From positions 730,322 to 794,321 of the forward strand of contig VZSF01001417.1 in NCBI GenBank assembly GCA_013398295.1: DNA of 64,000 nucleotides. The letters run 5' to 3'. Source of the DNA: Chionis minor (lineage: Eukaryota; Chordata; Aves; Charadriiformes; Chionididae). Numbering within the stretch: position 1 is the first letter of the stretch; every line of letters begins with the position of its first letter. A program made the position numbers and the translations under genes. The notes beneath the pieces were generated by a model. The model worked only from the letters and a program-made list of their open reading frames with translations, was not told the origin of the DNA and searched no databases. Below are positions 11,095 through 23,800 of this stretch, one piece after another.

Positions 11095-14000
11095 TGTGAG
11101 TTGGGGCGGGTTTCCTTTTACCGTCAAGGTGACTTACACCCCCTTAGCTTTCGGGAAGACATCTCCTTTCACCCTTCCAGAGGGGTGTCTTTTTCCCAAT
11201 CAGGTTATGATTACTTCCAGGGCTGGTGCCTGTGTTGCTGAGTGGGTTTTGTTTCTGAGGGCCAGTGACTTCTTGGTAAGACAAGAAGCGCTTTTCCTTC
11301 AGGTTGCAGTACGGCAACATACACTTACAGTGGCTCCTGCCCTTTCCTCCTCCTGCCTTTTGTGATTCTCATTTGCAGCTTTGCTGTTTTCATATGGTTC
11401 CCCCATTGCAGTATTAAACCATAAACACGAGTCTTACCTCTCTTACCAGACCTTCCATTATTCAGCATCACAGATGAAGGCAAAGCAAGACTTTGCACTG
11501 GAGATCTAAGGTCAGGCTAGTTCCTTGGAGGTCCTTAAAACACTGATGGAGAAAGTGGTTAGTCTCCCTTTGGGCTTTATGGATTAGCAGGCAGACAGAA
11601 ATCCAGGCTGTGGCAGCGGGGTGCATTGCTCATGCAAGTTTGGCCAAACATGGAACAGTTTTCCCACAAGCAGTATTTGGTGTTGTCGAACTTTACCAGT
11701 ATTTCAGCTCAGGGCATTTGCCAGCAGGGCACATCAAAGAACAACTTGCCACACTGGCTGCACATAGAAAGAACAACTGTTCTGACCAGGGCTAATCCTG
11801 GACTTGTTCAGCAGAAGGATATGGAGCCATACAACCCAAAATGGAGTGGCACAGGGCTCAAAGAAAGGCTCTTGACCTAGTTCTTGTGCTAGTTCTCATA
11901 TGCACCCTAAGCCAGAGAGGCAACACGGTTTTCTTCGGGAAAACACAGAACGTCTTGACAAAAGGACAAGTGTATTCCGTTAGCCAGCTATTCCTCAAAT
12001 TCAGAAATAAAGCTCCCGTCCTAAGCTTTGGGTGAAAATTATTTGAAACACAAGAGAATATTCCTTCCAAATAATGTGCTGTGAGTGCCCAACCCTATTC
12101 TTCAGATGATCTGGTGGATTTAATTCCCTCGCTTCCATACAGGGTTAAAACAGGCCAAATCTCATTAGCTTCATTGACTGATTTTAAACTGCAGAGTGAA
12201 GGCATATGGCTACAGTGATAAAAAACCACAAGGGTGGAATGATCTGTAGGAACTTGAAGAGAAAGTGGAAATGTGGAAGAGAACAGCATGGAATGAAGTT
12301 TCAGGAAATCTAGACTCGCTGGAGCCAAAGACACTAAGATTTTCTTCTGGATTTCTAATGAATACAAGTTACAGGTGTACTACCATTTCTGGTAGGCCAC
12401 CACGGGACTTCCAGGTGAGAAATGCCTGTAGTTTGCATAAACAAGGACATGCTACTGGAGTTATAGGAAAAAGGTACAAGCTTTCAGAGAAAAATCGAAC
12501 CTAAATCAAGGTCAACACTATTAATGGATACATTTCTTAAGTAGATTAAGCCAACAACCATTTTCTGATTAGCATTATCCATGTGTAACACCTTTCCTGC
12601 TTTTTTATGGGTGATGCCATCAATATAAGAAAGCTTTCCACTCACATCTGAGTTTGTTTGTACTATTGGTATCCAGCTTGAGACAAGGAGTTTGCCTGAG
12701 GTCTCTAGAAGTGACTGCGTTAAGATAATTTATATTGTATTAGGTACTGAAAATGTGTTCTCTGAGTAGCACCTAGTTAAACTGTCAGAGCTTGTCGCTG
12801 TGATCTGGTAAATGGAAGCGTGACCTCTTCAGCTGCCTCCCATTACATTGCTGGCAACCCCAAGTATGTGTCTGACCTGAAAGTGCTCTGAGCAGCTGTT
12901 GACCTTTCCTTGATGTTTCTTCTCCGCTAACTGCATGTCAGGTAGAGGCGGACAACTGGAAAGCAGGAAATACTGCAGCGGTTTGCAGCCCTTTCCTTCG
13001 CTCCCTGTCTCCCTGCCATCCAGATGACAACGGTGTCCGGGCTTGCTTCGCTGCACACTTTACCTGCGAACGACGTGCTGGTGTGTGGTTTGCGTGCACG
13101 GTGTAACACAGCCACATTATGGAGGCAGAACGTGTAAAAATGAAGTGGAGTCTTAGCAGGCTCAGAGAGCATCAAGAAAACTTGTCCTCCAGGGACTGCA
13201 CCATCTTTTATCTGTGGTCCTTTGTGCCGTAGGGCGATTGGGCTAAAATTAATCAATCTGCCTTCTAGCTTTATTCTTTGTGGCCAAAACTTCTAAATGA
13301 TCTCAGCACTCAGAGCTGCGGTCAGGTTCCTGAGACAGTAAAACCCCTAATTGCTCACATAAATAAGGAACATTTAAACCACAGTGCAGTAGGTGCTAAG
13401 GCCTTTGAAAACCTGCTTTATAAGCATCCAAACCAGGAACAGCTGGATGAAAAAACCTGGCCCGTACTTGGTGCTGAGCATTTGAAAATCTGGCTGCATA
13501 TCAATCATCTCTGTTATCTCAGAGGAAAATCCGCAGATAACAGGAAGATACATGAGATTTAGAGCTTAACTGTAATGGTTGTATCGTGTAATTGATTTTT
13601 AAGTAGAGCTTGTGATTAAAGGTCTATTAGATAAATAGCCTTTTTCATTAGTTGGAGTTAAGCTAGGCATAGTATTGCCTGAAGAGATCTAAACTCCAAC
13701 CTTTCCACCTCCCAAAAAGATAAAGGTTGAGGTACAAAAACCTCCTCTTATATTGTGTCTTGCTCTGGCTGTTCCCTTACTGTGTGGCTAGGGAGAGAAG
13801 GGTGTGTGGAAGTGGGGGAGAGGAGCAATGTGCCTTCCCTGCACCAGAGCTATAAAGAAAAGTGATTTACACCCTTTGCCGAGAACACACCGAAGAGTGA
13901 GTTCTACCAACACCCCCAAATCCAACCAGTCTACTGGTCCCTCTTGTCAGCTCTACCCCTTGGCCTGATGCCTGCCCCACTTTGCCCAGCTTTCTGTGGG

Positions 14001-17000
14001 TTACAATCTCCAAGTGCTTCCCTGCCCTCTGCCACCGTGCTCTCTGCTTAGCTCTGCCCTTCCTCCTGCCACCCAATGCCACCCTTCCCTCTGGATCTGG
14101 CTTAGCTCTTGGGATTCTGCCAGCCCTTCCAATTAGCTAATGCTGCCCAGCAGCACCCACCAGCTACCCGCATACCCCATGCCCTCCTTCTGCTCAGCTC
14201 CCCGTCAGCACAGTTTCTCTCCTCTCCGACATCCACAGCTGCATCCCTCCTTGTCCTTAATTCTCCTGTGGGATGCAAGGCTTAAGGGATTACAGGCTGT
14301 GTGAGTTCGCAGCCCAAACCCCGAGCTGTGAACTATTCCAGGCTGGAGCCAGGCTAGCCTAGGCTTTGCAGGCTCTGGGGGAGCAGAGGACTGGGGTCCC
14401 CTAGGGGACCAGGCAGGGGGAACATGTTGCTCTATCAGACACAAAACACATAAATTTTGAAAGAATGATTAGGATCCATAAAAATGGTGGGAAACAGCAC
14501 AGTTGCTGTGTGCTATAGTCTGACATGTATTTGCTTAATTTCTTACTCCTGAGGGAAAATAAAAAAAAGGAAATGGACAATCTTATCCACATTCATTCTC
14601 AAACTTAGAAAACAACATGACGTTTCATTGTAGACCTTTGATTCATGCCAGTTTAGGATATGATTTCAGTGAGGATTGCCTTCATTTGAATGGAAGATTT
14701 ATCCTGCTGTATATCACTTTAGGATGCCTTCAGAGAGTTTTGTCAGCTACGCGTGTCTTGCCATTACACTCTGCTGTGCCCCCTCCTTGCGACTGTGATA
14801 GATCTGCATGACAACTCGTCAAGGAACTTAAAAATTATATTCATCACTTTTCATCTGAGGAAACCACTAGTAGTTGCTATAACAGATTTCACAGCTAAAC
14901 AAAGATACAAAATGACAGGGATTACATGACGCACGTACTTGGAGCTTGTAGCTTCTTTTATGAGCTCCCCCCCACCCTGGTTTTCCATCATCTCTGTGTT
15001 TTATTTCTTCCTGCAAGCTTTGACGCTTGACATCCTGATAAACTACCATGTCAGGAATGTTTGAAATTAAACTGGCAAAGGCACATCTCTTTTTGACACT
15101 GAAACAAAAGGAGCACGACTTGGTTCTGATGCTGTTTGCTAACAGACTGGGGAGCAGTGGTCAGCTACCACCCCAGATTTTGGTTCCAGCACCATATACT
15201 TCTCTGGTGACATGAAGGGACTGGACAACAGCTCCCAGGTTCTCTCTCTGTGGGAACCGAACGTAAAAATCTGTCTGACAGAGGACGTGGCCACATCAGC
15301 AAGGGCATTTCGGCTTGTTAGAAAGCAACTTATGGCCTTAAATAAATGCCTTCAAATGAAGTCCTGAAAACTTCCTGCACAAGTATAAATTCATCTTATA
15401 GAAAAAAAAGATTTTAAATACGGGTGCTCCTGTTTACCGAGCTTGCACACACAGTTTGGTGCCTTTCCCCTCAGAAATGAGGGTATGGCCATGGGGTACA
15501 TCTGTTCTCAGCTACTGATAATTCCCTGCTTGTATCCAGATAATTGCTGACTACCACTATGGCTGTTTCTTCTGGTGTACTGGTATCTTGTGGAGGCACA
15601 TATGGGCTTCCACCAGGCTGGGTCCCAGAGGCACAGTCACAAAGCTGAGTCCTGACTAACGAAGTCACCTCTGTGTGTGTTTGATGCAAGTGGCCAGCAG
15701 CTGTATGTGGTGCAGCACCAAGCCCAGCCTGCTGTCTCACCTCGGGCTACAGTCGTGGACACCTGGAGATAGAACTGATAGATTTTTCATTCTCTCGTGT
15801 GGCTTATTTGTTTGATTTGATTTTAATCAATGCATTTATTCACCTCTTCTGAGAGCTAGGACCTGAACTGGACTGCTTGGACAGAGGCAAAAGAGGCTGT
15901 AATACAGGGTTTAAACAAGCTACTCATCTAGTAAGAGTATCTGTATGTCAATAAGAACAAAACACTACAGAAATAATTAATCAACCAAACCAGGTACACT
16001 TGTCAAAGCTAGCACAGAAGCAAAGTCATGAATCTTGGTAGTCAGTTGTCAGGAAAAAGACAAAAAAATCAGTTTTCATCTCCGTTTGTGACCCTGTGAT
16101 AAGCAGAAGTCCCCTCAGTGCAGGATGACTATCCTGCGCTTCCCACAAAATGTAATCCTACCTTAGGAGCTTAGCTGCTGCAGTGACCTTCTTTTGTCTG
16201 CTTGCTCTGGAGTAAATTCTGTCTGACGTGAGTAAAGAAGATTGGAATAAGGTTATTTTTAATATCAGTATAGAATAATCTGTAGCACAACAAAATACAA
16301 GAAAGGAAGGCATCCATTCATTATGTTTTCAGGGAGAATGACACCACCACCTACAACATCTTGCAGGGAGCGCATAAACAACACACATTGCAGGATTAAC
16401 CTGACAGGGCCCCTTCGCTCTAGTTTCTATTATTAACTTTACACCTAGTGCAAGTCTCCTCAAATGAACTATATGAGGTATAATGATTTATCTTACACAG
16501 ACTGTACCTTGGCTGAAAATTTATTACCAGGGTAGTAAGAGGCCTGGGTTTTATACACCCTTCACAGACATATGCTGAGTCTCTGATCCCTAAGTTTCCT
16601 ATAGAGTGGGTAGAGAACAATTTTTATTGTTACCTTGTCCAGGCTTCTGATCTGGGTGGTGAACTTTTCCCTCCCTCTCTTCATGTTAAACTGCACACTT
16701 CAAAAAAAATACCATTTCTGAACCTCCCCATCCCAAGCCCCTGCTTTCCATTTATCGGTTGGGATGGCAGCCTACTATCCACAAGCTGTTATCACGCAAA
16801 ACAAAAGTGCAGCTCCTCTCCTTTGCCACCTCACAGCTCTAGCTCCCTCCTTGGTCTTCTCAGGTTTGGCACAAAAATGTTCATCACAGCTGAGCAAAAG
16901 GCTGCAGCCATGATGATAATGTGCTCAAGCAAAATGCCATTTTTACCTTTGTAAAAGAATGGATTTTATTTTATTTTTTATGGAGATGTTTTCAGAATTT

Positions 17001-17299
17001 TGTGGAAGACATTGGCTTTTTTCCCCCTAATGTTCTCATTAATTTATTATTTCCGGTGTTCCACCTCCCTGCTGATTAAAGTATGGGAGACAAAGAAAGG
17101 GAAAAGTATTCCCGCTGTGGAAGCATGCAAGACATAAAAAAGAGAAGCTGACCTTTAACTCTGCTCCTTTGCCTTTTTGCACGGCAGAATGTCAAATGAT
17201 TTTCTGTATTCTAAGTATTTCACGGCATCACTAAGCATTTGAGAGGAAGGAAGCATTAGACTGTCAGAGGACACCTGAGGTTTGTTGCTTTAAAGTCAA
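11095..17299. other. Intergenic, no gene recognised
   Basis: This unique-looking sequence lies upstream of the CpG island. Open frames here, such as the 94-codon one at 13278-13562, have no recognisable family features. Consensus plus-strand donors directly beside the island (CTTGCT|GTGAGT, with exon end at 11094) and minus-strand donors (exon ends near 11138 and around 11412-11423) would suit noncoding or alternative first exons, but nothing confirms them. Confidence 0.5.
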
Positions 17300-17815
17300 A
17301 CCGCGGTCTTAAAACCTAGCCCGAGTAAGATATAGCTGAATTTGTGCCGGCAGCGGAGCAAGAATCAGCCTCATGCTCCAAGAGCCGCAGTGCGTCCTTT
17401 GGTTCTGCCCGGCTGCAGGCTGCGGCTTCTCTCCCTCTCTGCTTGGGTTCATGGTCGTGCTGCCGAGTACAGCTGGGGTACATCCACGTTGTCATGCTGG
17501 CTTGCTCTGTCCTCGGTTTCCAGTCTCTGGCTGCGTATGCATTAGTCCACCTGTAATCCCCAGAGTGGCGCAGCGCAAGGGACAGTGAAGCCTGGGGTGC
17601 AGGTCGTTCGCTTGAGCGCGTCCCACACTCTGCACCCTTTGGCCTGGGGATGGAGACCCACGTAGGCACAGAAAACAGAGACACTGCACACGTAATCTGG
17701 GCAAAACGAAGACCAACGTTCATCATCGTTACTTACTCGCCACCTGCTTTCATAAAAGGGACTGCAGCAAGTCACGCGCTCTTCGGTCTGCACTGCGTCC
17801 AGCGAAGAAATGAAC
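17300..17815. promoter_or_regulatory. Weak CpG cluster, possible alternative promoter
   Basis: By hand count about 30 CpG dinucleotides fall in about 515 bases at roughly 54 percent G+C. That gives an observed/expected ratio near 0.8, well above the surrounding sequence. A minus-strand donor GGCGA|GTAAGT lies inside (exon end at 17737). It could be a distal alternative PROM1 promoter (mammalian PROM1 has several), a lncRNA promoter or an enhancer. Overlapping open frames of up to 136 codons here are explained by the local composition. Confidence 0.45.
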
Positions 17816-18426
17816 ATCAAGTGTTGTTTCATAAGCTCCTTGATTTATAAGGGTTTTCTTTTAAGTCAGAGAGGACTGTTCTGATTACTTTGCATGTGGT
17901 TCCTATGCACAACATACACGAAAGCCATGAAGACTCGCACACTAGTTTTAACATCAAGCTAGTCAGGTACAGCAAACTTCTGGAGAGCAGTACCTAGGCT
18001 TCAGGTGGCAGTAGATCCTGGCTGGATTGTGTACTGTCTGAATGGCCATCTTCTCTCATTATTAAAGATTCAAATTTTAGCTTTTCCCTGAGTTGTCTAG
18101 TCCCAGCTTCCAATTTCTTTTCTACTCTTTCGAACAGCCTTGTAGCAGTGATGAACAACATAGTGGCTCCACATGCCAAGCAACACCAAAGAATTCAGTG
18201 TGGTACTCCTCAGTGGTGATACTACCCTTCTAGTCTGACCTCAACATCTTTCCCAGCACTGTTTGGTGCCGTTTGACCTTCATGAGAATCTTTTAGTCTT
18301 TTCCTTTGACAAACTAAAGCTGTTACGGTAGAGTAGCACCATTCTTGAAGACAATCACGTTAAGCAGAACTTTGATGCTTTTCTCTCCTTTTCTGAACGA
18401 AATATTAAAAAGAACCACTCTTTTAT

Positions 18427-18470
18427 TAAAGTGTTTGTTAAAGTGTTAACACTTTTTGTTAAAGTGTTTT
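18427..18470. repeat. TTAAAGTGTT tandem motif with a perfect 16-base palindrome
   Basis: TTAAAGTG occurs three times in direct orientation, and the central copy is part of the perfect palindrome AAAGTGTTAACACTTT at 18440-18455. AAGTG is the core of NK2-class homeodomain sites and GTGTTAACAC has some resemblance to T-box palindromes, so it could be a binding-site cluster. It could equally be a small tandem duplication. Confidence 0.7.
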
Positions 18471-20229
18471 TAGCACTCAACAGCACTAGTATTGCCTGGT
18501 CGCTTGATTGAAATAGTGCCTGTGTTCGAATGTTGTTGGTTTTCCCTGCCATCAAGTACGGTACAAGTTATACAGTGGAGAAAAAGAAGGTCTGTGTGTG
18601 GAAAAGGCAGTGGTCCAAAGTGGACATGACAGATAAAAGATTGGGATTTTGGTGCCAATACCAACTAGAAGGCAGCAGTATTCTCTTCAGCATAGGAAGC
18701 CTGCAAATCCTACACAGATGCTAAGGTAGAAAAGGTCTTTTGACAAATCTGGAAGCCATTGTTTGTTACTCTAATGCTTTATCTATAAATCTGAACCTGA
18801 CTCATGTTGTGGCAGTCTTTCTGCTCATTAGTTCCCTGAACATTGTATTATAGACATTTGAAGAGCTGGAGGCCTAATAGACTGAGCTTAGGTTGCAAAC
18901 TCCTGTTCCCACTCCGCTCGCTAAATGGACACTTTATTTAACTTCTCCGCGTTTCATCCTGCCTGTCTGAGGAGACACTCACAGAAAGGACTCACAGGGC
19001 AGCCAAGGGCAGCTACCTGCCAGGCAGATTATGCCCACAAACTTAGGGACTTTGTATTTATTTGTTGTATTTAACTTTACAAGTCCAAACAATAGTAATT
19101 TTCACCATATTTTGGTAAAGCTTTCTCCAGGCTACCAGGTCGCGGTTGCTGTTGCACCTTGCTCATCTGAGTGTTTGCCTCTGTACAGGCTTAAACATTT
19201 GCTTTTGCAGATTTGTAGCACTTACCCTCTGCTATTTGTAGTAAGGAAAAGAAATAAATTCCCAAACCGTGCTTCAGTTGTAGAAGCAATCATGGTATAA
19301 AAAGTAATCCACGATACACTGCAGCAAAATATATTAGTTTATGTATTCTATATGAGCTGAGAGTTGATACAGTACAGTCATGCAATTAAAAATTACCCAT
19401 TAGATGTATTTTAAGCTTTCTTTAGCAGCTGTTTCGTATTACCAAACATGCACATTGCAGTGGTTTAGTAATTGAGTTTAAGTAGCTTGCAGAATATCTC
19501 AATACACAGAGCAAAAGCCAGTAAAAGACTGTAAAAAAGTATGCATAGTAATTCCGCCCAAGAGGTGTCAAAACAAGAGCAGAGAGATCACATGAAAATA
19601 TTTCCTGCCTGTGTGAAATCTGTGAAAATTCCCAGAAAGACTAGGAAACAAAGTCTACCTTGGGATGGGAATATAGTTTACGTTGAACCCAGCAGGAGGA
19701 GATATGTGTGTGTAGCTGTCAGCCAAATCTGAATTCTGGTATACATCAAATGTTATTAGTTTGTTCTTAGTGGCACAGCACAACACATAACGCTTGAAAA
19801 ATCCTTCCAGTTGACTTTCCAGCCTAAGTTTCTGTGTTTTATAACCATTCGGATATTTATTTTCTGCATTCATTTTGTGACAACTGAAAGACAGTAAATT
19901 AAGTGTCTTGTCTTTTGATTTTGACTCAGAAGCCCAATTTCTTTTTTAATATTGAAATTCTTCTGCCATAGAGGAGGGCGGGGTAACATTTTTATAATTG
20001 AATGCCTGAAGATTTTAATCATACATTTTCCCATCAATTTTAGAGACGGAGAAAAAAGTCTTCCAAGAGCTTTTTGCTGCTGAAGCAGGATTTGCAATAC
20101 TACCCGGGACTGCTGTTCTATTTGTGAGCTAAGATTACTCTCAGTGAAATGGCTCAGCTCCCTGAGGTTCTCAAAATTCCCGTTATGCCTTTGCCGGATT
20201 CACAATAGTCTTGCATTTGTTATTTCACT

Positions 20230-20300
20230 AAAAAGGAAAAAAAAATAAAAGGGAAAGCATGTGCATGTCTGCAATAAAAAGGAAAATCATGTGCATGGCT
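20230..20300. repeat. Imperfect direct duplication around CATGTGCATG
   Basis: Two copies of an A/G-rich leader followed by CATGTGCATG (about 20259 and 20289) lie about 30 bases apart. It appears to be a minor tandem duplication next to an A-rich tract. Confidence 0.6.
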
Positions 20301-20679
20301 GAAAAGCTTGAAAAGCATCTCCGTAGAGCACCTGTGTGCTAAAGAGGGTAGAGGATCATTTACCGCTTAACCAGGAGCTGTGTATCCCAAGGCTGGGAAA
20401 AAAAGACGGGCATTGTGAGACTAAGATCTCTGTCTATGAATCTGCCTGTCCCCTTCTCTCTCACCTTGAGAAAAACACTGTACTTGCTGCAGTTCACTTT
20501 ACCGGTTGGAAAAATGGTTATAATAAAACTTGCCTTTTTCACAGGTTTCTGTCAGCATATATTTTGGAAGTGCCTCTGGAGCCCTGTTTGAAGAGTACTG
20601 TATGGTACAGTATAGTGTCTTGGGAAATCAGACAGATGTATGCCATGTTTAGAAATGATTTGTCTGTTAAATGAGATCA

Positions 20680-20880
20680 TAATTGGTTAAATTGCTGGGT
20701 AATTAAGGAATTTTTGCTCCTCTTATTAGATAAACAGGCTTTTTATTGCAAACAGTTCTCATCTTTCTAAATCAGTTCCAGGAAACCCTATAATGTCAGT
20801 CACTATTAGCATTTGGAATAGCATTAAGAGCTTTATATGAGCTCATATTAATCTGCCTAGGTTAACTTTTGTATCCAGGC
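20680..20880. promoter_or_regulatory. Candidate conserved noncoding element
   Basis: Dense TAATTG/GTAATTA/TTATTAGATAA cores and an E-box-free AT-rich texture resemble vertebrate developmental enhancers. This is pattern recognition only; no alignment was made. Confidence 0.25.
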
Positions 20881-23800
20881 TGCCTCAGTTGCTGTATTTC
20901 AAATCTGCAGAACGTCAGTTCTTCTTGGTGGGCAGGAAGAGGTTTAGCACAGATTTAGCAGCGCTTTGATCGTAGTATGAAGTCATTTTGAACTTATTTG
21001 TGACCAAAAAAAAAATTTCTCCGGAGCACTTTTATTTAGTCTTATCAAGTGAGTTGCTTAACCAGTTGGAGCAAACTTCTAACTTCTCTCTTTCACTCTA
21101 GAAGCTGCTGTGAAGACCAGATGAACGTTAAGACAGAAAGTAGTGTCAGGAATATTAAAATTCATTTGGGCACTGGATCTCAGAACTTCAGGAATACCAC
21201 ACAGGCACAGAAACATAATGCTTGCTACGTCTCTCAGATTAGCATCAGTTGCACGTTGTATAAGGACACCCTCCACTCCCCTATCTGTGTCACTGAGGAC
21301 AGCACTGGAAGGCACAGAGCTGCGTCCCAGAAGACCCACTTGAAATGCCTTCAGAGGTTGTCATTGAACCATGGATATCTAACCGCCCTGTTGCGTACAC
21401 GCCGTCAGTTTTCTTGGTTGCAACCGAAGCAAGGTGCAGCGTGGTTTTGTGGCAACAGCACAAAACTAGGAGTCAGGCAGTTTTGACTTTTTTTGTTCGT
21501 TTTGTCCCCAACTTTTAATACGTATGGTAGAAAGTTACTATAACCTCTCCTTCCATTGATTTCCTCGTCTGTAAAAGTGAAGTGAAGAAGCTTGTGAAGT
21601 GCATGGCTCCTCAGGGGGAAGATGCTATTGAAGCACAGAATATAAATGGTTGTGTGCCTGGCCCCGGTCATCGCTCACGCCAGCTGACACCAACGCTGCT
21701 GAACCCAGTGAATCTGTAGGACTTACACGCTTGGTATCAGAACCCAGATCTGTAGCGTGCTGTCCTCTTGTCAGGACCTTTTGTTTTCATTTCCTCTCCT
21801 AGCATTCCGCAGCAGGACCTGTGTTTGTGCTTGGCTGGCAACAGCGTTATGTGAAACCTGGCTGGAAGCAAATTCTAATTACAATTCTCTGTGTGCACCT
21901 GGCACAAACTTCTGCATCCTTAAAATGTACCGAAGTCACCAGTGGAAATGGGGTGTGGGACAAGTCTGTGCTAATGGTTGCTGCTATGATTTTGTAATTC
22001 ATATTAAGAATTGACTTCTTTCCTTTCTGCTTTTAAGCTTCCTGGCAATGGTGCAAACCAGTTTTTTGAAGCTTATTTGTGGCAAAAGGTTATAATAATA
22101 CAACAGCTTGAAGCCACAGCAAGATTTGGAATCGTGGGGGTAAACAAAACTTATTCCAAATAAAAATGTGCCGAAATGCCTGCTCAGTGCTGCAAATAGC
22201 ACCAAGGAACCGACTGAGGTGGCTGAACCAAGGGCCAGCCCGGCAGCTTGGGGGAAGGGGACCTGCTGCTGTGCCAGGGACTTGGGTTTTGGCTCCAAGG
22301 GGGGTTCCGGGCTCTGTCCCAGCCTCCTGGACTGCTGCTATGCGGCCTGCCAGACCCTGCTCAGCTCCTCCCTGCTCAGTGGCACCAGGGTCACCATGAT
22401 GCCAAGCCTTTGAGGAAAAAAGAAGCAATGTAGATGATCCTAGAGGGATGGTAAAAAAAAAAAAAAAAANTTTATGACTGGCTGCCTGCTTGCTATTTAA
22501 ACATGCAGGGAGACAGCTGATAAATATTTAAGTAGCACCAATTTATTTAGTGCTGCACATGTTTAACAAGATGAATACTAAAGAGGCTAAATAGATTAAG
22601 ATTTCTAAAATGATTGTGCCACATGTGTCTTTTTACTTCAGGCCTCTGTGTAGCAAGGATGTTTCCACCAGCGTAACTATCTCTTAATATATTAATAAAT
22701 CTTGTGCTTTGAAACCCCAACGAACATATCCTGCACCAAGGTAGCCATGCTGAAGTAAGCAGTATTTTATGCCACTGCAACATATCCATCTGTACCAATG
22801 AAACATCTTCCGGTCAGACCAGGCTGGGGATTTTGTGCCTCTGTTCTTGCTGTCACTTTGAACATCTTTATCCTCACCTTGAAAGACTTTGCTTTTGCAT
22901 GAAGATGGTTTTAATGTTTAATATTACTCTTGCACACAGGCACACTAGTGTCACCAAATTCACAAGGAAATAGAGGTGTATATACACGAAGAATGTGCCC
23001 TTCATGTATTTCTGTGTCAGTCACATGTGGTGGGAAGTGTGGAAGATTAGCTTGAGTACTTTGTACGACATATAAAGCCTCACTGAATCTCACTTGATTA
23101 GTTCTCCTGTCCTGACCCTAATACAGAGGTAAAAATATTTAATGGCCTGTGCTAAATTAAGTAACACCAGGCTGTGACTCAAGTATGCATGACTAAATCT
23201 AGTTTAGTGATTCTTATGCTTGAAGTGTGTCACCAAACTACCCCCAGAAGAGAATGGCTTAGGTAAACATACCATGGGATCAGCTTGCAAAGGAAGAATC
23301 ACTTTTGAATACTGTTTTATATGTCATAACCATGCAAGAGCCCTCTGGCACTGCTGTGCTTTTGTTTCAGATAGTAGAGTACCCATTGGAAATGAAATTA
23401 CAGCATTGGCATCATTGAGAGCCTTTTCCTTTTGTCGTATTTTGATTGAGAGAAAGCCTACCTTTAGCGTGACACTGTGCAGCTACCATGGCCCTTGACA
23501 TCAGGGCAGAAAACTCCAAATATATATCAGCCACCATTTCATGCTTTTATTTGTTCTTCCTGCAACACCAGAGAAGCTCAGCTGAGATCAGTGTGTTGTG
23601 GTGAAAAACACAGGTCAGCTTCACATGAGTCAGGATGGGACAAGGCCAATGCAAGTCTTCTTAACAGAGCAGATGATGCTGAACTTCTGTTTCTTAGCTA
23701 TGAACATCTCTCTGATACAGCTTCCACTGAAGAATGGGGGCAGAGCTGCCTCTGCTCCACCGCCAGACCAGCCCCTGCCCCACACAGCCAAAACCCTCGC

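Larger units (their letters stand above)
17816..20679. other. Intergenic, no gene recognised
   Basis: This AT-rich sequence contains no recognisable exon. Two small repeats are listed separately (18430-18470 and 20230-20300). Confidence 0.5.

Noticed and set aside
9573..11127. Long open frames of up to 449 codons on both strands across the CpG island
   Set aside because: Most of their length is the run of N, and the rest is low-complexity Arg/Pro/Gly/Ala translation of GC-rich DNA. They are not genes.
13278..13562. 94-codon plus-strand frame
   Set aside because: The protein looks plausible in composition but matches no family I know, and it has no supporting splice sites or start context.
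17316..17726. 136-codon minus-strand frame and several overlapping plus-strand frames
   Set aside because: Several frames are open at once because the region is GC-richer and stop-poor. No family is recognisable.
21049..21486. 145-codon plus-strand frame
   Set aside because: No domain, signal peptide, repeat or conserved motif; the composition fits chance in noncoding DNA.
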